Both the position numbers and the translations under genes were made by a program. A stretch of DNA of 64,000 nucleotides from CADEFX01 sp963840425 (GTDB lineage Bacteria > Pseudomonadota > Alphaproteobacteria > Rhizobiales > Hyphomicrobiaceae). The DNA is taken from contig CAWIYZ010000023.1 in NCBI GenBank assembly GCA_963840425.1, forward strand, positions 1 through 64,000, written 5' to 3'. This document shows positions 7,801 through 17,064 of this stretch, piece after piece. Every line of letters starts with the position of its first letter. Within the stretch, counting starts at the first letter, position 1. Below the pieces are notes generated by a model. The model had not been told where the DNA came from, did no database searches, and was given only the letters and a program-made list of their open reading frames with translations.

Positions 7801-10296
7801 GTGAATAAGACTGAATTTGACCGTCGCCAGCTCGTGGCCGCGCTGCTTGGCACTGGGGCGCTTCTCAACCCTCTCGGTGCCTCCATTTTTGCGCAGGAGC
7901 CAGAAGGCCGTATTTCGGTTTCGGAGGAAGAGGGATCTACTTTCACCGTCCTGCTGCCTGGCACCCAGGCGGTTCAGGTGACGTTCCTGACACTAACGAT
8001 GATCCGTGTCCGAATCCCATCCGCACCTGCGGCGAACATTCCTACTGAATATGTGCGTGTTAAGCAGGATTCGGCCTATCAGCCTGTTGGGGTGGCTGTC
8101 CGAAGTGAAAGCGACGAAGTCACCTTCGAGTCGTCGACTACCATCCTCAATATTGCACCTGGCGAGGATGCTATTTCACTGGAGTTGCGGAGCCCCCACA
8201 AGGAGTTGATCGACGAGTGGGAGATCGACGTCGGCGAAAGGGTCGCGCGCATTAGATTGAAGGATCGCGAACGCATTTACGGCTTCGGCGACAAACGCGC
8301 TGGTATGAATCAGCGTGGACAACACGTGGATGTTGTTAATCGCGATGCGTTCGCAAGCGAGTCCAATCATAGCTACAAGAGCGTTCCTTTCTACGTGAGC
8401 AGCGCCGGCTATGGCTTGTTCTTCAACAATTATCATCCGTCAAAGTACGACATTGGGGCCTCGGAAAGGGATCAGCTACAAATCAAAGGAAGCGGCGGGG
8501 AGATGGACTTCTACGTCTTCGTCGGAGGCATGAAGGAAATCCTGGCGCAATACACCGAGTTGACAGGGCGTCCCGCCATGCTGCCGCTGTGGGCGTTTGG
8601 ATATCACCAGGGCAAGGCGAGCTATAGTGGGCGGGAGGGCCTCGATGTCGCGGCGCAGATGCGGCAGCGAAAGCTGCCCTTCGACGTGATTTACTATGAC
8701 GACTTCGATAACGAGGCGACTCAAAAAGCCTTTATTGATGACCTGTGGAACCGCTATCGGGCCCGTCTGACGGTGGGCTTTGGTATGCCGATGTTCGGAA
8801 CCTGGCGCGGCAACGATGATTCGGCTCTGCTTCGTGATTTGGCTGCGCGTGGCTACCTGATGGTCGACCGGGAAAACCGTCCCGTGATCGGACGCAGTCC
8901 ATACGTCGAGAATGCTGTCGGCGATACGAGTTCGGTCGCGTATCTCGATTATTTCTCCAAGGCTGCCGTTGACTATGTCTTCAACGCCAAATGGAGTGAG
9001 GCGATCAGAAATGGCGTGTTCCTCGGCATGGTCGACTTCGGTGAGATGGAATATGTCGAAGACGACGACCAGAAGTTCTGGCCAAGCCTCGGACTGTCGG
9101 TGGCGCAAACGCGCAATCTCTTCGGTCTAGTCTATCCGCTGGCGGTCGTGAACGGCGTGCTTGAGCGGGCTGGTGGTCGCAGCACGGGCATGGTGCGTCC
9201 CGGCTTTGCCGGCTCGCAACGTCTCGGCTGGACCACGACCGGCGATTCGCTGCCTACCTATCGCAACTTCCGCGCTCACATGCGGGGCATGTTGAACCTG
9301 ACGCTGTCCGGCTTCTCCAATGTCGGTCAGGACATTGGCGGATGGGACGGCAGAGGGGACGCTATCCTCTATGCGCGCTGGTTTGCGGCGGCGACCTTTT
9401 TTCCGTTCATGTGGTCGCACGGCAAGGAAGATCACGAACCTTATTCACACGGCGCAGTTGTCGAGAGTGCCGCCCGGACTTTATTAAATGTGCGCTATCA
9501 GCTGATCCCTTACCTCTATTCGCTGCACGAAGAGGCTCATCGCACCGGCGTGCCGATCGTGCGTGCGTTCCCGTTGCAGGAGCCCGCCGATCCGGCGGGA
9601 TTCGAGGTCGACGATCAGTTCTTCATAGGGGACAATATTTTGGTGGCGCCGCTATTCGACAACGAGGGCGAGCGCAGCATCTATCTACCTAAAGGGCTAT
9701 GGTACGACTTTTTCGGTGAGCAGAGGGCGGTTTATGGTGGGCGCGAGATCGAGCGCAAATCGGTTCCGCTGCACCGGTTGCCGGTTTATGTGCGCGCCGG
9801 CAGCATCATCCCACTCGGGCCGACGATGCAGTACACAGGTGAAAGGTCGATTGATCCGCTATCCATCCACATCTACGGATTTGCGGCCGCTGATCTGAAG
9901 CTGCGGAGTGCGGCAAGTGCCGTTGCACTTTACGAGGACGACGGGCTCAGCCTGGCTTATCGCAACGGAGAATTTCAACGGACCCATTTCAACTTTCATC
10001 AGAGCAATCAGGATGTGCGCCTTGAAGTCGAGGCCGAAAGCGGCGACGGGCAATATCGGAGCGTTCCCAAGCGCAGCTTTCATTTGTATTTCCACGGAAT
10101 TGATGGGGCCGTGACCTCCGTGCGGATCGACGGCCAGGAGATCCCACACGCCCAGATGGACGCTGCCGCACCAGGCTCGGCCGCCTGGTCCAGGAACGAA
10201 GGGGCCGGCGAAGTATCGATCTTCATCCAAGCGTCGCCCGTCCGCACCTTTGTTGTGGAATTCGCAGCCCTGCGCTCAAGCCGACCAGGTCCATGA
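7801..10296 (+). CDS. Exported glycoside hydrolase family 31 (alpha-glucosidase/alpha-xylosidase-like)
   Basis: An 831-residue GH31 enzyme. The N-terminus DRRQLVAALLGTGALLNPLGASIFA looks like a Tat-type or Sec export signal. A galactose-mutarotase-like N-domain follows (IYGFGDKRAGMNQRGQ), then the TIM barrel. The catalytic nucleophile should be Asp412 in MVDFGE and the acid/base Asp482 in TTTGDS. C-terminal beta domains include DNILVAPLFDNEGERSIYLPKG and VYVRAGSIIPLG. Such retaining enzymes release alpha-linked glucose or xylose; substrate cannot be read from sequence. The start is GTG at 7801 behind AGAGGGG. It is followed tail-to-tail by a binding-protein gene on the other strand. No other carbohydrate gene is adjacent. 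Confidence 0.9.
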   Translation: MNKTEFDRRQLVAALLGTGALLNPLGASIFAQEPEGRISVSEEEGSTFTVLLPGTQAVQVTFLTLTMIRVRIPSAPAANIPTEYVRVKQDSAYQPVGVAVRSESDEVTFESSTTILNIAPGEDAISLELRSPHKELIDEWEIDVGERVARIRLKDRERIYGFGDKRAGMNQRGQHVDVVNRDAFASESNHSYKSVPFYVSSAGYGLFFNNYHPSKYDIGASERDQLQIKGSGGEMDFYVFVGGMKEILAQYTELTGRPAMLPLWAFGYHQGKASYSGREGLDVAAQMRQRKLPFDVIYYDDFDNEATQKAFIDDLWNRYRARLTVGFGMPMFGTWRGNDDSALLRDLAARGYLMVDRENRPVIGRSPYVENAVGDTSSVAYLDYFSKAAVDYVFNAKWSEAIRNGVFLGMVDFGEMEYVEDDDQKFWPSLGLSVAQTRNLFGLVYPLAVVNGVLERAGGRSTGMVRPGFAGSQRLGWTTTGDSLPTYRNFRAHMRGMLNLTLSGFSNVGQDIGGWDGRGDAILYARWFAAATFFPFMWSHGKEDHEPYSHGAVVESAARTLLNVRYQLIPYLYSLHEEAHRTGVPIVRAFPLQEPADPAGFEVDDQFFIGDNILVAPLFDNEGERSIYLPKGLWYDFFGEQRAVYGGREIERKSVPLHRLPVYVRAGSIIPLGPTMQYTGERSIDPLSIHIYGFAAADLKLRSAASAVALYEDDGLSLAYRNGEFQRTHFNFHQSNQDVRLEVEAESGDGQYRSVPKRSFHLYFHGIDGAVTSVRIDGQEIPHAQMDAAAPGSAAWSRNEGAGEVSIFIQASPVRTFVVEFAALRSSRPGP

Positions 10297-10337
10297 AAAA
10301 ACGTCTTCGGACAGCGCCGCGCACGCGGCGCCGTCCG
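10296..10337 (-). terminator. Rho-independent terminator
   Basis: A 13-base stem with one mismatch and a 4-base GCAC loop, followed in the minus direction by a run of six T. It ends transcription of the solute-binding protein gene, whose stop is at 10343, and sits in the gap between two convergent genes. Confidence 0.7.
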
Positions 10338-10342
10338 CTCGC

Positions 10343-11962
10343 TCAGTCGACATAGACAGGCGTCAGATCCTGGAACCAGTTCTGCGCCTGCACGAATCCT
10401 TTCACGTTGGCCCGCAGTGCTCGTGGATTGAGGTCGTGCACGACCCATATCATCGCTGCGCTGTCCACGACATGACCATGCATCTCGGCAAGGATCTTGT
10501 CCTGTTCTGCCGGATCAAACGCCTCGGACGCCTTCCTGGCTAGTTCATCCACCTTGTCGTTCTTGAACCCGCCCCAGTTGAAGCCGACCGGAACCGGCCA
10601 ATGCGAAGCGTAGCTCTTGATCAGGGCGAACTCCGGATCGAAGAAGGCCCAGGAGTTATTGATGCCGTGACGTCCCTTGTTGTCAGGAGCGGCAGCGCCC
10701 ATCCGACGGCGTGATCGCAGAGTTTCCCATTCGAGAATCTCGTATTCCACCTCGATGCCCACCGCCTTGAAGTTTTCTTGGATGAGCTCGATCATTGGCA
10801 GCGGCTGCATCTGGCCCGAGCCAGACGGGGAGTTGATGAGCTTGATCTTGACGGGATTGTTCGGTCCATATCCGGCTTCGGCGAGCAGTTTCTTCGCTTG
10901 CTCGGGGTCGTACTTGATGTCGAATGTCGGTTTGCCGAACCAGGGGTGGCCCGGGTTCACGTGCCCCTTAGCCGGGACCGCCATGCCACCCAGCAGCTTC
11001 ACCAGGCCGTCACGGTCGATGGCCAGATTGGCCGCCTTGCGGACACGGATATCCTTGAAGGGAGAATCGTCGAGGAACGACAGCCACCACGGCCAGATAT
11101 GCGGGTAGATATTCGAGGTGATCTGCATCTTCTCCTGTTTCAGGCGCGGAATCACATCCGGCGGTGGCGCTTCGATCCAATCCACCTGTCCGGCCAGCAA
11201 GGCATTGGCCCGGGAGTTGGGGTCCGGAATGGGCAACAGGACGAGCCGGTCCGATTTGGTGATCCGCGCTTTATCCCAGTAGTTCGGATTGCGGACGAGC
11301 TCGGCGCGCTCGCGCGCCTTCCAGAAGTCCATCATCCAGGGCCCCGTGCCGGATGGCTTCTCGGCGAACTTACCCCAATCCCTGCCCACTTCTTCCCAGC
11401 GCTTCTGGCTCGACATCGGGAGATTCGTAAGCGCAAACGGCAGCACCGCATCCGGTGCCTTTGTGATGATCTGGATCGTGTAGTCGTCGATCTTCTTCCA
11501 GTCCACGATCGAGCCTTGGTACTGCGCCCCCTGGTTGGATTGCGCCTGGTCGAAATAGGGCGAGTCTTTGCGCATCAGCTTTTCGAAGTTGAAGACCACG
11601 GTGTCAGCCGTGAACTCCGACCCGTCATGGAATTTCACGCCCTTGCGAAGGTTGAACGTCCAGGTTTTCTTATCGGTGTCGCCGACTTTCCAGGATTCCG
11701 CCAGGCTGGGTAACAGCTTCGAAGCCTCATCCCCCTTGGTCAAATCCCAGCGCACCAGCGTGTCGTAGACGGTAATGCCGATGAACCGCAGGCCTTCATG
11801 CCCATTGCTGGGCTGGCCCGTTGTCAACGGGATATCCGCCAGCGTCATGCCGACGCGCAGCACGCTTTGTTTTGCCGGGGCCTGCGCCCAAGCACCCGAG
11901 CTTGCCGAAAGCGCTGCGATGGACGCAGCGCAAAGGATGCCAAACAAGTGTCGCTTCATCAT
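10343..11962 (-). CDS. ABC transporter substrate-binding protein, family 5 (peptide/opine/nickel type)
   Basis: A 539-residue periplasmic binding protein of the SBP_bac_5 type. A clear Sec signal peptide covers residues 1-26 (MMKRHLFGILCAASIAAL to GAWA). The family blocks are present: WTFNLRKGVKFHDGSEFTAD, FALTNLPMSS, GTGPWMMDFWKARERAELV and IRVRKAANLAIDRDGL. It delivers peptides or similar solutes to an ABC permease. No permease or ATPase gene of this class is adjacent, so it is an orphan or works with a transporter elsewhere. Two adjacent ATGs at the start make the exact first residue uncertain. Confidence 0.9.
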   Translation of the reverse strand: MMKRHLFGILCAASIAALSASSGAWAQAPAKQSVLRVGMTLADIPLTTGQPSNGHEGLRFIGITVYDTLVRWDLTKGDEASKLLPSLAESWKVGDTDKKTWTFNLRKGVKFHDGSEFTADTVVFNFEKLMRKDSPYFDQAQSNQGAQYQGSIVDWKKIDDYTIQIITKAPDAVLPFALTNLPMSSQKRWEEVGRDWGKFAEKPSGTGPWMMDFWKARERAELVRNPNYWDKARITKSDRLVLLPIPDPNSRANALLAGQVDWIEAPPPDVIPRLKQEKMQITSNIYPHIWPWWLSFLDDSPFKDIRVRKAANLAIDRDGLVKLLGGMAVPAKGHVNPGHPWFGKPTFDIKYDPEQAKKLLAEAGYGPNNPVKIKLINSPSGSGQMQPLPMIELIQENFKAVGIEVEYEILEWETLRSRRRMGAAAPDNKGRHGINNSWAFFDPEFALIKSYASHWPVPVGFNWGGFKNDKVDELARKASEAFDPAEQDKILAEMHGHVVDSAAMIWVVHDLNPRALRANVKGFVQAQNWFQDLTPVYVD

Positions 11963-12418
11963 CGAGTCCCTTTACCTTGGTAGTTCTTCCGCGCGCAAAC
12001 TTGTTGACCGCCGATCGTCGCTGACCTGGCCCTGCCCCTGGGATCGATACCAGCCGTTAAGTTAGACCCGGCCGCCATGAGCCAGCGCCAGTGCTTGAGC
12101 GTGACATACTGCTCTGTGAAGGGAAAGGGCGCGACGCACCGGCATGGTTGCGAGAGGTGACCCCATCCTATTTCCGTTTAAGCGGACGTATTGCGCCGAC
12201 GGGAGAGACCCAAAGCGGGCATAGTGCTCACCTCCGACGCACGCTTCGATGACCGAGCGCGAACCGGGCAGAGGCTCGTTCGGGACAGGCCGAGACGCGG
12301 AAGCGGCTCGGCTGCGCGGCCAAATTCGCCACGCTCTTAACTCGCGATGACTACGATTATGGAGAGTGGCCATCTCAGCGGAGAGCGATTTGACGCAAAC
12401 TTGACCGGGCCTTAGCCT
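11963..12418. other. Divergent intergenic region, no gene seen
   Basis: About 455 bases separate the divergently transcribed binding-protein and amino-acid ABC genes. Promoters for both must lie here. A TTGACG with a 17-base spacer to TAGCCT ends at 12418, right at the annotated ATPase start. If it is real, that start is too far upstream. The minus-strand frame at 12062-12427 has no recognisable motif. Confidence 0.4.
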
Positions 12419-13213
12419 GTGGGCCACGACTGGAATCTAAGGGAATTCAGCCCCATACCTTCCGCAGCGCAATCTGATCCCATCATTATTCAATTTGAGC
12501 AAGTGTCGAAGTCGTTCGGCGCCGTAGTGGTGCTGCGCGACATTGATCTCGTGATCGGGCGCGGCAGCGTGACTGTCATCTGCGGGCCGAGTGGATCTGG
12601 CAAGAGCACCTTGCTTCGCTGCATTAATGGTTTGGAGCGCTATCAAAGCGGTTCGCTGACTGTTCTTGGCCAAAAGCTGGACGAGAAGTTGTTGGCAAGC
12701 TCAGATTTCCGTGCCGAAATCGGCATGGTCTTTCAGCGTTTCAGTCTCTATCCGCACATGAGCGTGCTGGATAATGTCGCGCTAGCGCCGCGCAAAGTCC
12801 GCCGACAGACAACAGGACAGGCACACAAGCGGGCGCGCGAGATGTTGGCTCGTGTCGGCCTGCTTGACAAGGTCAGCTCCTATCCCAGTCAGCTGTCCGG
12901 CGGGCAGCAACAGCGCGTGGCCATCGCAAGGGCCCTCGTCATGGAGCCGAAGATCATGCTGTTCGACGAGCCCACCTCCGCCCTCGATCCGGAAATGATC
13001 CGTGAGGTTCTTGATGTGATGCGGGATCTGACAAAAAGCGGTATGACCATGCTGGTTGTTACGCATGAGATGGGCTTTGCGCGCGAGGTTGCCGACCGCA
13101 TTGTCTTCATGGACGAAGGCCGCATTGTTGAAGAGGCTGAAAGCGCACGCTTCTTCGACGACCCTCGCAGCGAACGTACTCGCAAGTTCCTGGACAATAT
13201 CCTGCATCATTGA
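12419..13213 (+). CDS. Polar amino-acid ABC transporter, ATP-binding protein
   Basis: A GlnQ/HisP-type ATPase of up to 264 residues. Walker A GPSGSGKST is at residues 56-64, the Q-loop in GMVFQRFSLYPHMSVLDN, the ABC signature LSGGQ at 159-163, Walker B LFDEP at 181-185 and the His switch in VVTHEMGFA. It energises amino-acid import on the cytoplasmic face of the inner membrane. It is the first gene of a four-gene set (ATPase, binding protein, two permeases). The GTG start adds about 20 residues compared with usual family members, so the true start may lie near IIIQFEQVSKSFG. Confidence 0.92.
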   Translation: MGHDWNLREFSPIPSAAQSDPIIIQFEQVSKSFGAVVVLRDIDLVIGRGSVTVICGPSGSGKSTLLRCINGLERYQSGSLTVLGQKLDEKLLASSDFRAEIGMVFQRFSLYPHMSVLDNVALAPRKVRRQTTGQAHKRAREMLARVGLLDKVSSYPSQLSGGQQQRVAIARALVMEPKIMLFDEPTSALDPEMIREVLDVMRDLTKSGMTMLVVTHEMGFAREVADRIVFMDEGRIVEEAESARFFDDPRSERTRKFLDNILHH

Positions 13214-13261
13214 ACATCCCGTGCGGTCATAGTGACGAAACGCAGCCATAACGAGGAAATC

Positions 13262-14098
13262 ATGACAGACATCAACAGGCGCTCGGCTCTGGGAGCCGTA
13301 GGAGCCGGCCTCGGCGTCTTGGCAATGGCGAGTAAGGAGGCAATTGCGCAAACGCCCCTCGCCGATACGCTTGCCAAGGTGAAGAGCGCCGGCACCATGC
13401 TGGCCGGTGTGCGCAACGACTTCCCACCGATCGGCTCGATCGATACAGATGGCAAGCCGGTTGGTTTCGGCCCTGATCTTGCGCTGGCGTTTGGCAAGAA
13501 GCTCGGCGTCAAGGTGGAGTTCGTGCCAACGACTTCGCGCACGCGCATCCCGCTTCTTCAGAACGGGTCCATCGACTGCGAATTTGGTATCACCACACCG
13601 ACTGTCGAGCGCGAGATGACGGTGGACTTCACCATTCCCTACGTCTGGGACGCGGTGTCGCTGATCACCAAGGAAGGAGGCAGCCGGAAGGTCGCCGACT
13701 ATGCGCCGCCAAAAAAGGTTGCCACCACACAGGGCAGTTACATCATCGAGCTTATGAAGCAGGCTATCGCCAACCCTGACATCGTCCTGTTTCAGGAGTA
13801 TCCGGACGCCGTGCAGGCGCTGAAAAACGGCAAAGTCGACGCCGTCGGCGTCAACAACGCCAGTGCGGTTGCCTACGTGCGCAAGGGAGCGGGACTGCAG
13901 CTATCGGAGGACATGGTCAGGGACCCCTGGGGAATCATGCTCCGCCCAAACGACTCCAATTGGCGCAACTGGCTGAACCGTACGCTGCAGGAGCTCTGGA
14001 AGGATGGCACCTACAAGGCCCTGTGGCAGAAGCACATGGGTGCGGAGCCCGACTTCTACATGTTCTCCCCCTATATGCTGCAGCCGGGTATCAAGTAA
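13262..14098 (+). CDS. Polar amino-acid ABC transporter, substrate-binding protein
   Basis: A 278-residue family 3 periplasmic binding protein. The N-terminus MTDINRRSALGAVGAGLGVLAMASKEAIA contains a twin-arginine and a hydrophobic stretch, suggesting Tat export. Domain blocks include AGVRNDFPPIGSIDTDGKPVGFGPDLA and DCEFGITTPTVEREMTVDFTIPY. The ATG at 13262 has GAGGAA just before it and is preferred over an in-frame ATG at 13232. It lies 48 bases after the ATPase gene and precedes the permeases, so it supplies ligand specificity to this importer. The ligand cannot be read from the sequence. Confidence 0.92.
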   Translation: MTDINRRSALGAVGAGLGVLAMASKEAIAQTPLADTLAKVKSAGTMLAGVRNDFPPIGSIDTDGKPVGFGPDLALAFGKKLGVKVEFVPTTSRTRIPLLQNGSIDCEFGITTPTVEREMTVDFTIPYVWDAVSLITKEGGSRKVADYAPPKKVATTQGSYIIELMKQAIANPDIVLFQEYPDAVQALKNGKVDAVGVNNASAVAYVRKGAGLQLSEDMVRDPWGIMLRPNDSNWRNWLNRTLQELWKDGTYKALWQKHMGAEPDFYMFSPYMLQPGIK

Positions 14099-14120
14099 CC
14101 AAGCCGGTTAGGCTGCAAAC

Positions 14121-14753
14121 ATGCGCTGGTGGGTGATCTGGAACTACCGCGACGCGCTGTGGTCCGGTTTCCTACTGACCGTGCAAATCAGTTTGCTGAC
14201 AATCGTCGGCAGTGCACTGCTCGGCACGCTGATCGCGTGTCTTCGGCAATTGCCGAGCTATTTCATTGAACGGGCAGCGCATGCGTACACCGAGATCATG
14301 CGCAACATTCCCAGCGTCGTGAAAGTCTTCTTTCTCTACTTCGTCGCCGGATTGGACGCGCTGCCAGCAGCCGTGCTCGGCCTGTCACTGCACCAAAGCA
14401 GCTATATCGCCGACGTGCTCGACGCGGGTTTCCGCTCCATCCCGCGCGAGCAGTCCGAGGCGGCATGGGCCTGCGGCCACAATCGCAGTCAGATCTTTCT
14501 TTCTGTATTGCTGCCGCAGGTTTGGGCTATCACCATTCCTCCGCTCGCGAGCCAAGGCATCGAAATCGTCAAGAATTCTGCGGCAGCAATGCTGCTCGGA
14601 ATTCGAGAGCTGACGTTCCAGACCCAAAATATTGATGTCGAAACCTTTAGGGGCTTCGAAGCGGCAACCGTGGTGACGCTGATCTATCTATCGCTCGCCC
14701 TCTCAATTGCCGGCACCATGACGCTGCTGGAAAGAAGAATCCAGTGGCGGTAA
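14121..14753 (+). CDS. Polar amino-acid ABC transporter, permease 1
   Basis: A 210-residue HisM/HisQ-type inner-membrane permease with about five membrane segments. The cytoplasmic coupling loop reads EAAWACGHNRSQIFLSVLLPQVW and matches the EAA motif that docks on the ATPase. It starts 22 bases after the binding-protein stop and its end overlaps the next permease by ten bases, which points to translational coupling. It forms the channel as a heterodimer with the next gene product. Confidence 0.92.
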   Translation: MRWWVIWNYRDALWSGFLLTVQISLLTIVGSALLGTLIACLRQLPSYFIERAAHAYTEIMRNIPSVVKVFFLYFVAGLDALPAAVLGLSLHQSSYIADVLDAGFRSIPREQSEAAWACGHNRSQIFLSVLLPQVWAITIPPLASQGIEIVKNSAAAMLLGIRELTFQTQNIDVETFRGFEAATVVTLIYLSLALSIAGTMTLLERRIQWR

Positions 14754-15511
14754 GAGGCAGCGCCTTCGGTCCCATCGAGGCCACCGCGCTCGACCGCTGG
14801 CTATGGCGTACAACGGTAGCGATGGTGCTGTTGACAGCCATTTACCTGTTGCGCGGCCAGCGATGGGAAGTCGTCTTGGCATCGGGACCATTCTTGCTGC
14901 GAAGCCTCGGCACGTCTTGGCTGCTGACGCTGGCTGCCACGGGCATCGGGCTGCCGGTCGGTATATTGCTGGCACTCTTGCGCACCGCCGGCCCGCCACT
15001 GCTGCGCCAGCTGGCCATTGGAGTCATTGAAATCGTCCGAGCAACGCCGCAGCTGATGGTAATCTTTTGGGTTTTCTTCGCCGTGCCGGCTATGACCGGG
15101 CACAAGGTGCCCGCTTGGACAGCGGCAATCGTCAGCCTGTCGCTGATCGCAGCGTCCTACATCGCCGAGGTCGTGCGCGCCGGCATCCAGTCCGTACCGC
15201 GTGTCCAGACTGAGAGCGGCCTCACCACCGGGCTCACCAGCCTTCAGATTTTCTTCTCGATCATCCTGCCCCAGGCTTTGCGCAACATGCTGCCGGCGCT
15301 GATCGCGACGCTAGTGATGATGTTCAAGATCACGTCGCTGATCTACGTCGTCGGGATCACCGACTTCTTCCGTGCAGTGATCCTTATCAACAACCGTGAG
15401 TTTGAGCCGGTCGCACTCTACACCACGCTTGCGGCCTGCTACTTCATATGCTGTTGGCTGTTGTCGTGGGTCGTGCGCCGCTTCGATCCAAATTACGAGT
15501 TGGCGCACTGA
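14744..15511 (+). CDS. Polar amino-acid ABC transporter, permease 2
   Basis: A 255-residue permease of the same family. Its EAA-type loop is ESGLTTGLTSLQIFFSIILPQAL, and membrane segments span residues about 26-240. The GTG start lies inside the end of permease 1. It is the last gene of the importer operon, and its 3' end faces the aminotransferase gene on the other strand with only nine bases between them. Confidence 0.92.
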   Translation: MAVRGSAFGPIEATALDRWLWRTTVAMVLLTAIYLLRGQRWEVVLASGPFLLRSLGTSWLLTLAATGIGLPVGILLALLRTAGPPLLRQLAIGVIEIVRATPQLMVIFWVFFAVPAMTGHKVPAWTAAIVSLSLIAASYIAEVVRAGIQSVPRVQTESGLTTGLTSLQIFFSIILPQALRNMLPALIATLVMMFKITSLIYVVGITDFFRAVILINNREFEPVALYTTLAACYFICCWLLSWVVRRFDPNYELAH

Positions 15512-15520
15512 GCTCGCCGA

Positions 15521-16447
15521 TCAAGCCGCAGGGGCCAGCTCGTAATGCACTGGAGTGCTGTAAGCAGGATCGTCGTGCAGCTTCCAGTACATGTCTTTGA
15601 TGCGCGTGGTGAGGGGACCAGGTGTGCCGTCGCCAACCAGCTGCTCATCCACGCTGCGCACCGGTAAAATTCCACCGGCGGTGGAGCTGATGAACACCTC
15701 ATCCGCCTCGCGCAGTGTCGCCACCGGCACCTTGGTCAGGCGACAGTCAACGTTCAGCTTGGCCGACAGCTCGACAACGGTCTTACGCGTGATGCCTTCC
15801 AGCACGCCGCTGTCGGGCGACATCAACACGCCGTCTTGGAGCACGAAAATATTCCAGCCACGGCCTTCCGTCAGGTTGTCGTCCTGATCGAGCAGCACAG
15901 CATACTTTGCGTTTCGGTCGTAGGCCTCGAACAGCGCGCGGACGAAATCGAGCCGGCCAAAGTTCTTAATTGTGGGATCGACCGCCTCCAACGGGATGCG
16001 GATGGTCTTGGCGACGATGATGTCGCTTCCTGTCTCGGCCTCGGGACCTGAAAACACATTGTAGTAGGGCACAGCCCACACCATGAACCGGTTCTTGCAG
16101 GTGCGCAGGTCCTTGTGGGCGGTGGTCGGCGAGCCGCGCGTGGCAGCGAAAGTGATCATCGCTTCCTTCAGGCCGCTGCGGGCGACACATCCGTGCAGCA
16201 CCTCGGCGACCTGCTCGCGGTCATAGTGGAGCGAGTTGTAGCGCCGCTTGGAAACTGACTGTTCCCATCGGTCAAGATGGTCGCGCATGCGAAAGAACCG
16301 GCCCTTATGCACATGGATCGCGTCGTAGCACATGTCACCCAGCTGAAAGCCCATGTCGGTGACAGGCAATCGCATCTCCGACATCGGCATGTAGTCGCCG
16401 TCCATGAAACCGACGCCGGCGCTTCCGTAGCTGGTATTCTCACTCAT
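15521..16447 (-). CDS. Class IV aminotransferase (branched-chain or D-amino-acid type)
   Basis: A 308-residue PLP-dependent enzyme of fold type IV. The ATG at 16447 has GGAGG about ten bases upstream and is chosen over a longer frame. Residues 30-52 (TDMGFQLGDMCYDAIHVHKGRFF) match the family start. The PLP lysine is probably Lys161 in DPTIKNFGRLDFVRA, and LTEGRGWNIFVLQDG is the glutamate-bearing cofactor motif. It transfers an amino group between an amino acid and a 2-oxo acid; L-branched-chain and D-amino-acid types cannot be separated here. It is the last of three co-directional genes with a TRAP binding protein and RidA, and sits tail-to-tail with an amino-acid importer. Confidence 0.88.
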   Translation of the reverse strand: MSENTSYGSAGVGFMDGDYMPMSEMRLPVTDMGFQLGDMCYDAIHVHKGRFFRMRDHLDRWEQSVSKRRYNSLHYDREQVAEVLHGCVARSGLKEAMITFAATRGSPTTAHKDLRTCKNRFMVWAVPYYNVFSGPEAETGSDIIVAKTIRIPLEAVDPTIKNFGRLDFVRALFEAYDRNAKYAVLLDQDDNLTEGRGWNIFVLQDGVLMSPDSGVLEGITRKTVVELSAKLNVDCRLTKVPVATLREADEVFISSTAGGILPVRSVDEQLVGDGTPGPLTTRIKDMYWKLHDDPAYSTPVHYELAPAA

Positions 16448-16623
16448 GCTGATGATCCTCCGTGGAACTAGCTGGACGATAGCTCGAGCACGGATCCTTG
16501 ACCATGCCACTTTGAAGAATGCGCGGGGGTGCGAATACTTTCTGTGCTGCCGGTGGCATCATGCCCATTCGGCATCACCATCTCAACGCCTTTATCGACA
16601 GCATCAACCCCAACCGGACGGAG

Positions 16624-16965
16624 CTACTGCGCAGCGGTCACCAGGATTTCCACGAGGTCGCGGTCCGCCAGAGTGACGCCGATGCAGGCGCGCTGCGGTG
16701 GATTGGCCATGTCCACCCACTCGTCCCAGGCGCGGTCCATGTCTGGCTTGCGCGTCATGTCGGTGATGTAGACGGTGGCGCGCAAGATCCGGGACTTATT
16801 CGAGCCGGCCTCCGCAAGCGTGGCATCAATCTGACCCAACGCGTCCTTCGTCTGTTCATAGAGCGGGGCGGATTTGTTTTTGGCCGTAGCAACCGTGTAA
16901 ACGATGCCGTTGTGGGCGACCGCGCGGCTTCGGGTCGGTGTCGTGCCTGCGAGGCGTTTGATCAT
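16624..16965 (-). CDS. RidA family protein
   Basis: A 113-residue member of the YjgF/YER057c/UK114 (Rid) family. RidA proteins hydrolyse reactive enamine/imine intermediates made by PLP enzymes and so protect other PLP enzymes. The conserved C-terminal block RACIGVTLADRDLVEILVTAA contains the active-site arginine position, and DATLAEAGSNKSRILRATVYITDM is the family helix. It lies between a TRAP binding protein and a class IV aminotransferase on the same strand, consistent with detoxifying their pathway's imines. Confidence 0.9.
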   Translation of the reverse strand: MIKRLAGTTPTRSRAVAHNGIVYTVATAKNKSAPLYEQTKDALGQIDATLAEAGSNKSRILRATVYITDMTRKPDMDRAWDEWVDMANPPQRACIGVTLADRDLVEILVTAAQ

Positions 16966-17064
16966 GATGGCTACTCCTTAGCTGAATGCGCCACAACTGG
17001 ACGTCATGACGCTCAGCTTTCCCAGCCGTCGGCGACGGTATTTCCTGACCGCGGTCCGGTCAGG

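Noticed and set aside
10778..11713. 311-residue plus-strand frame
   Set aside because: Antisense to the family 5 binding-protein gene, whose signal peptide and domain blocks are clear.
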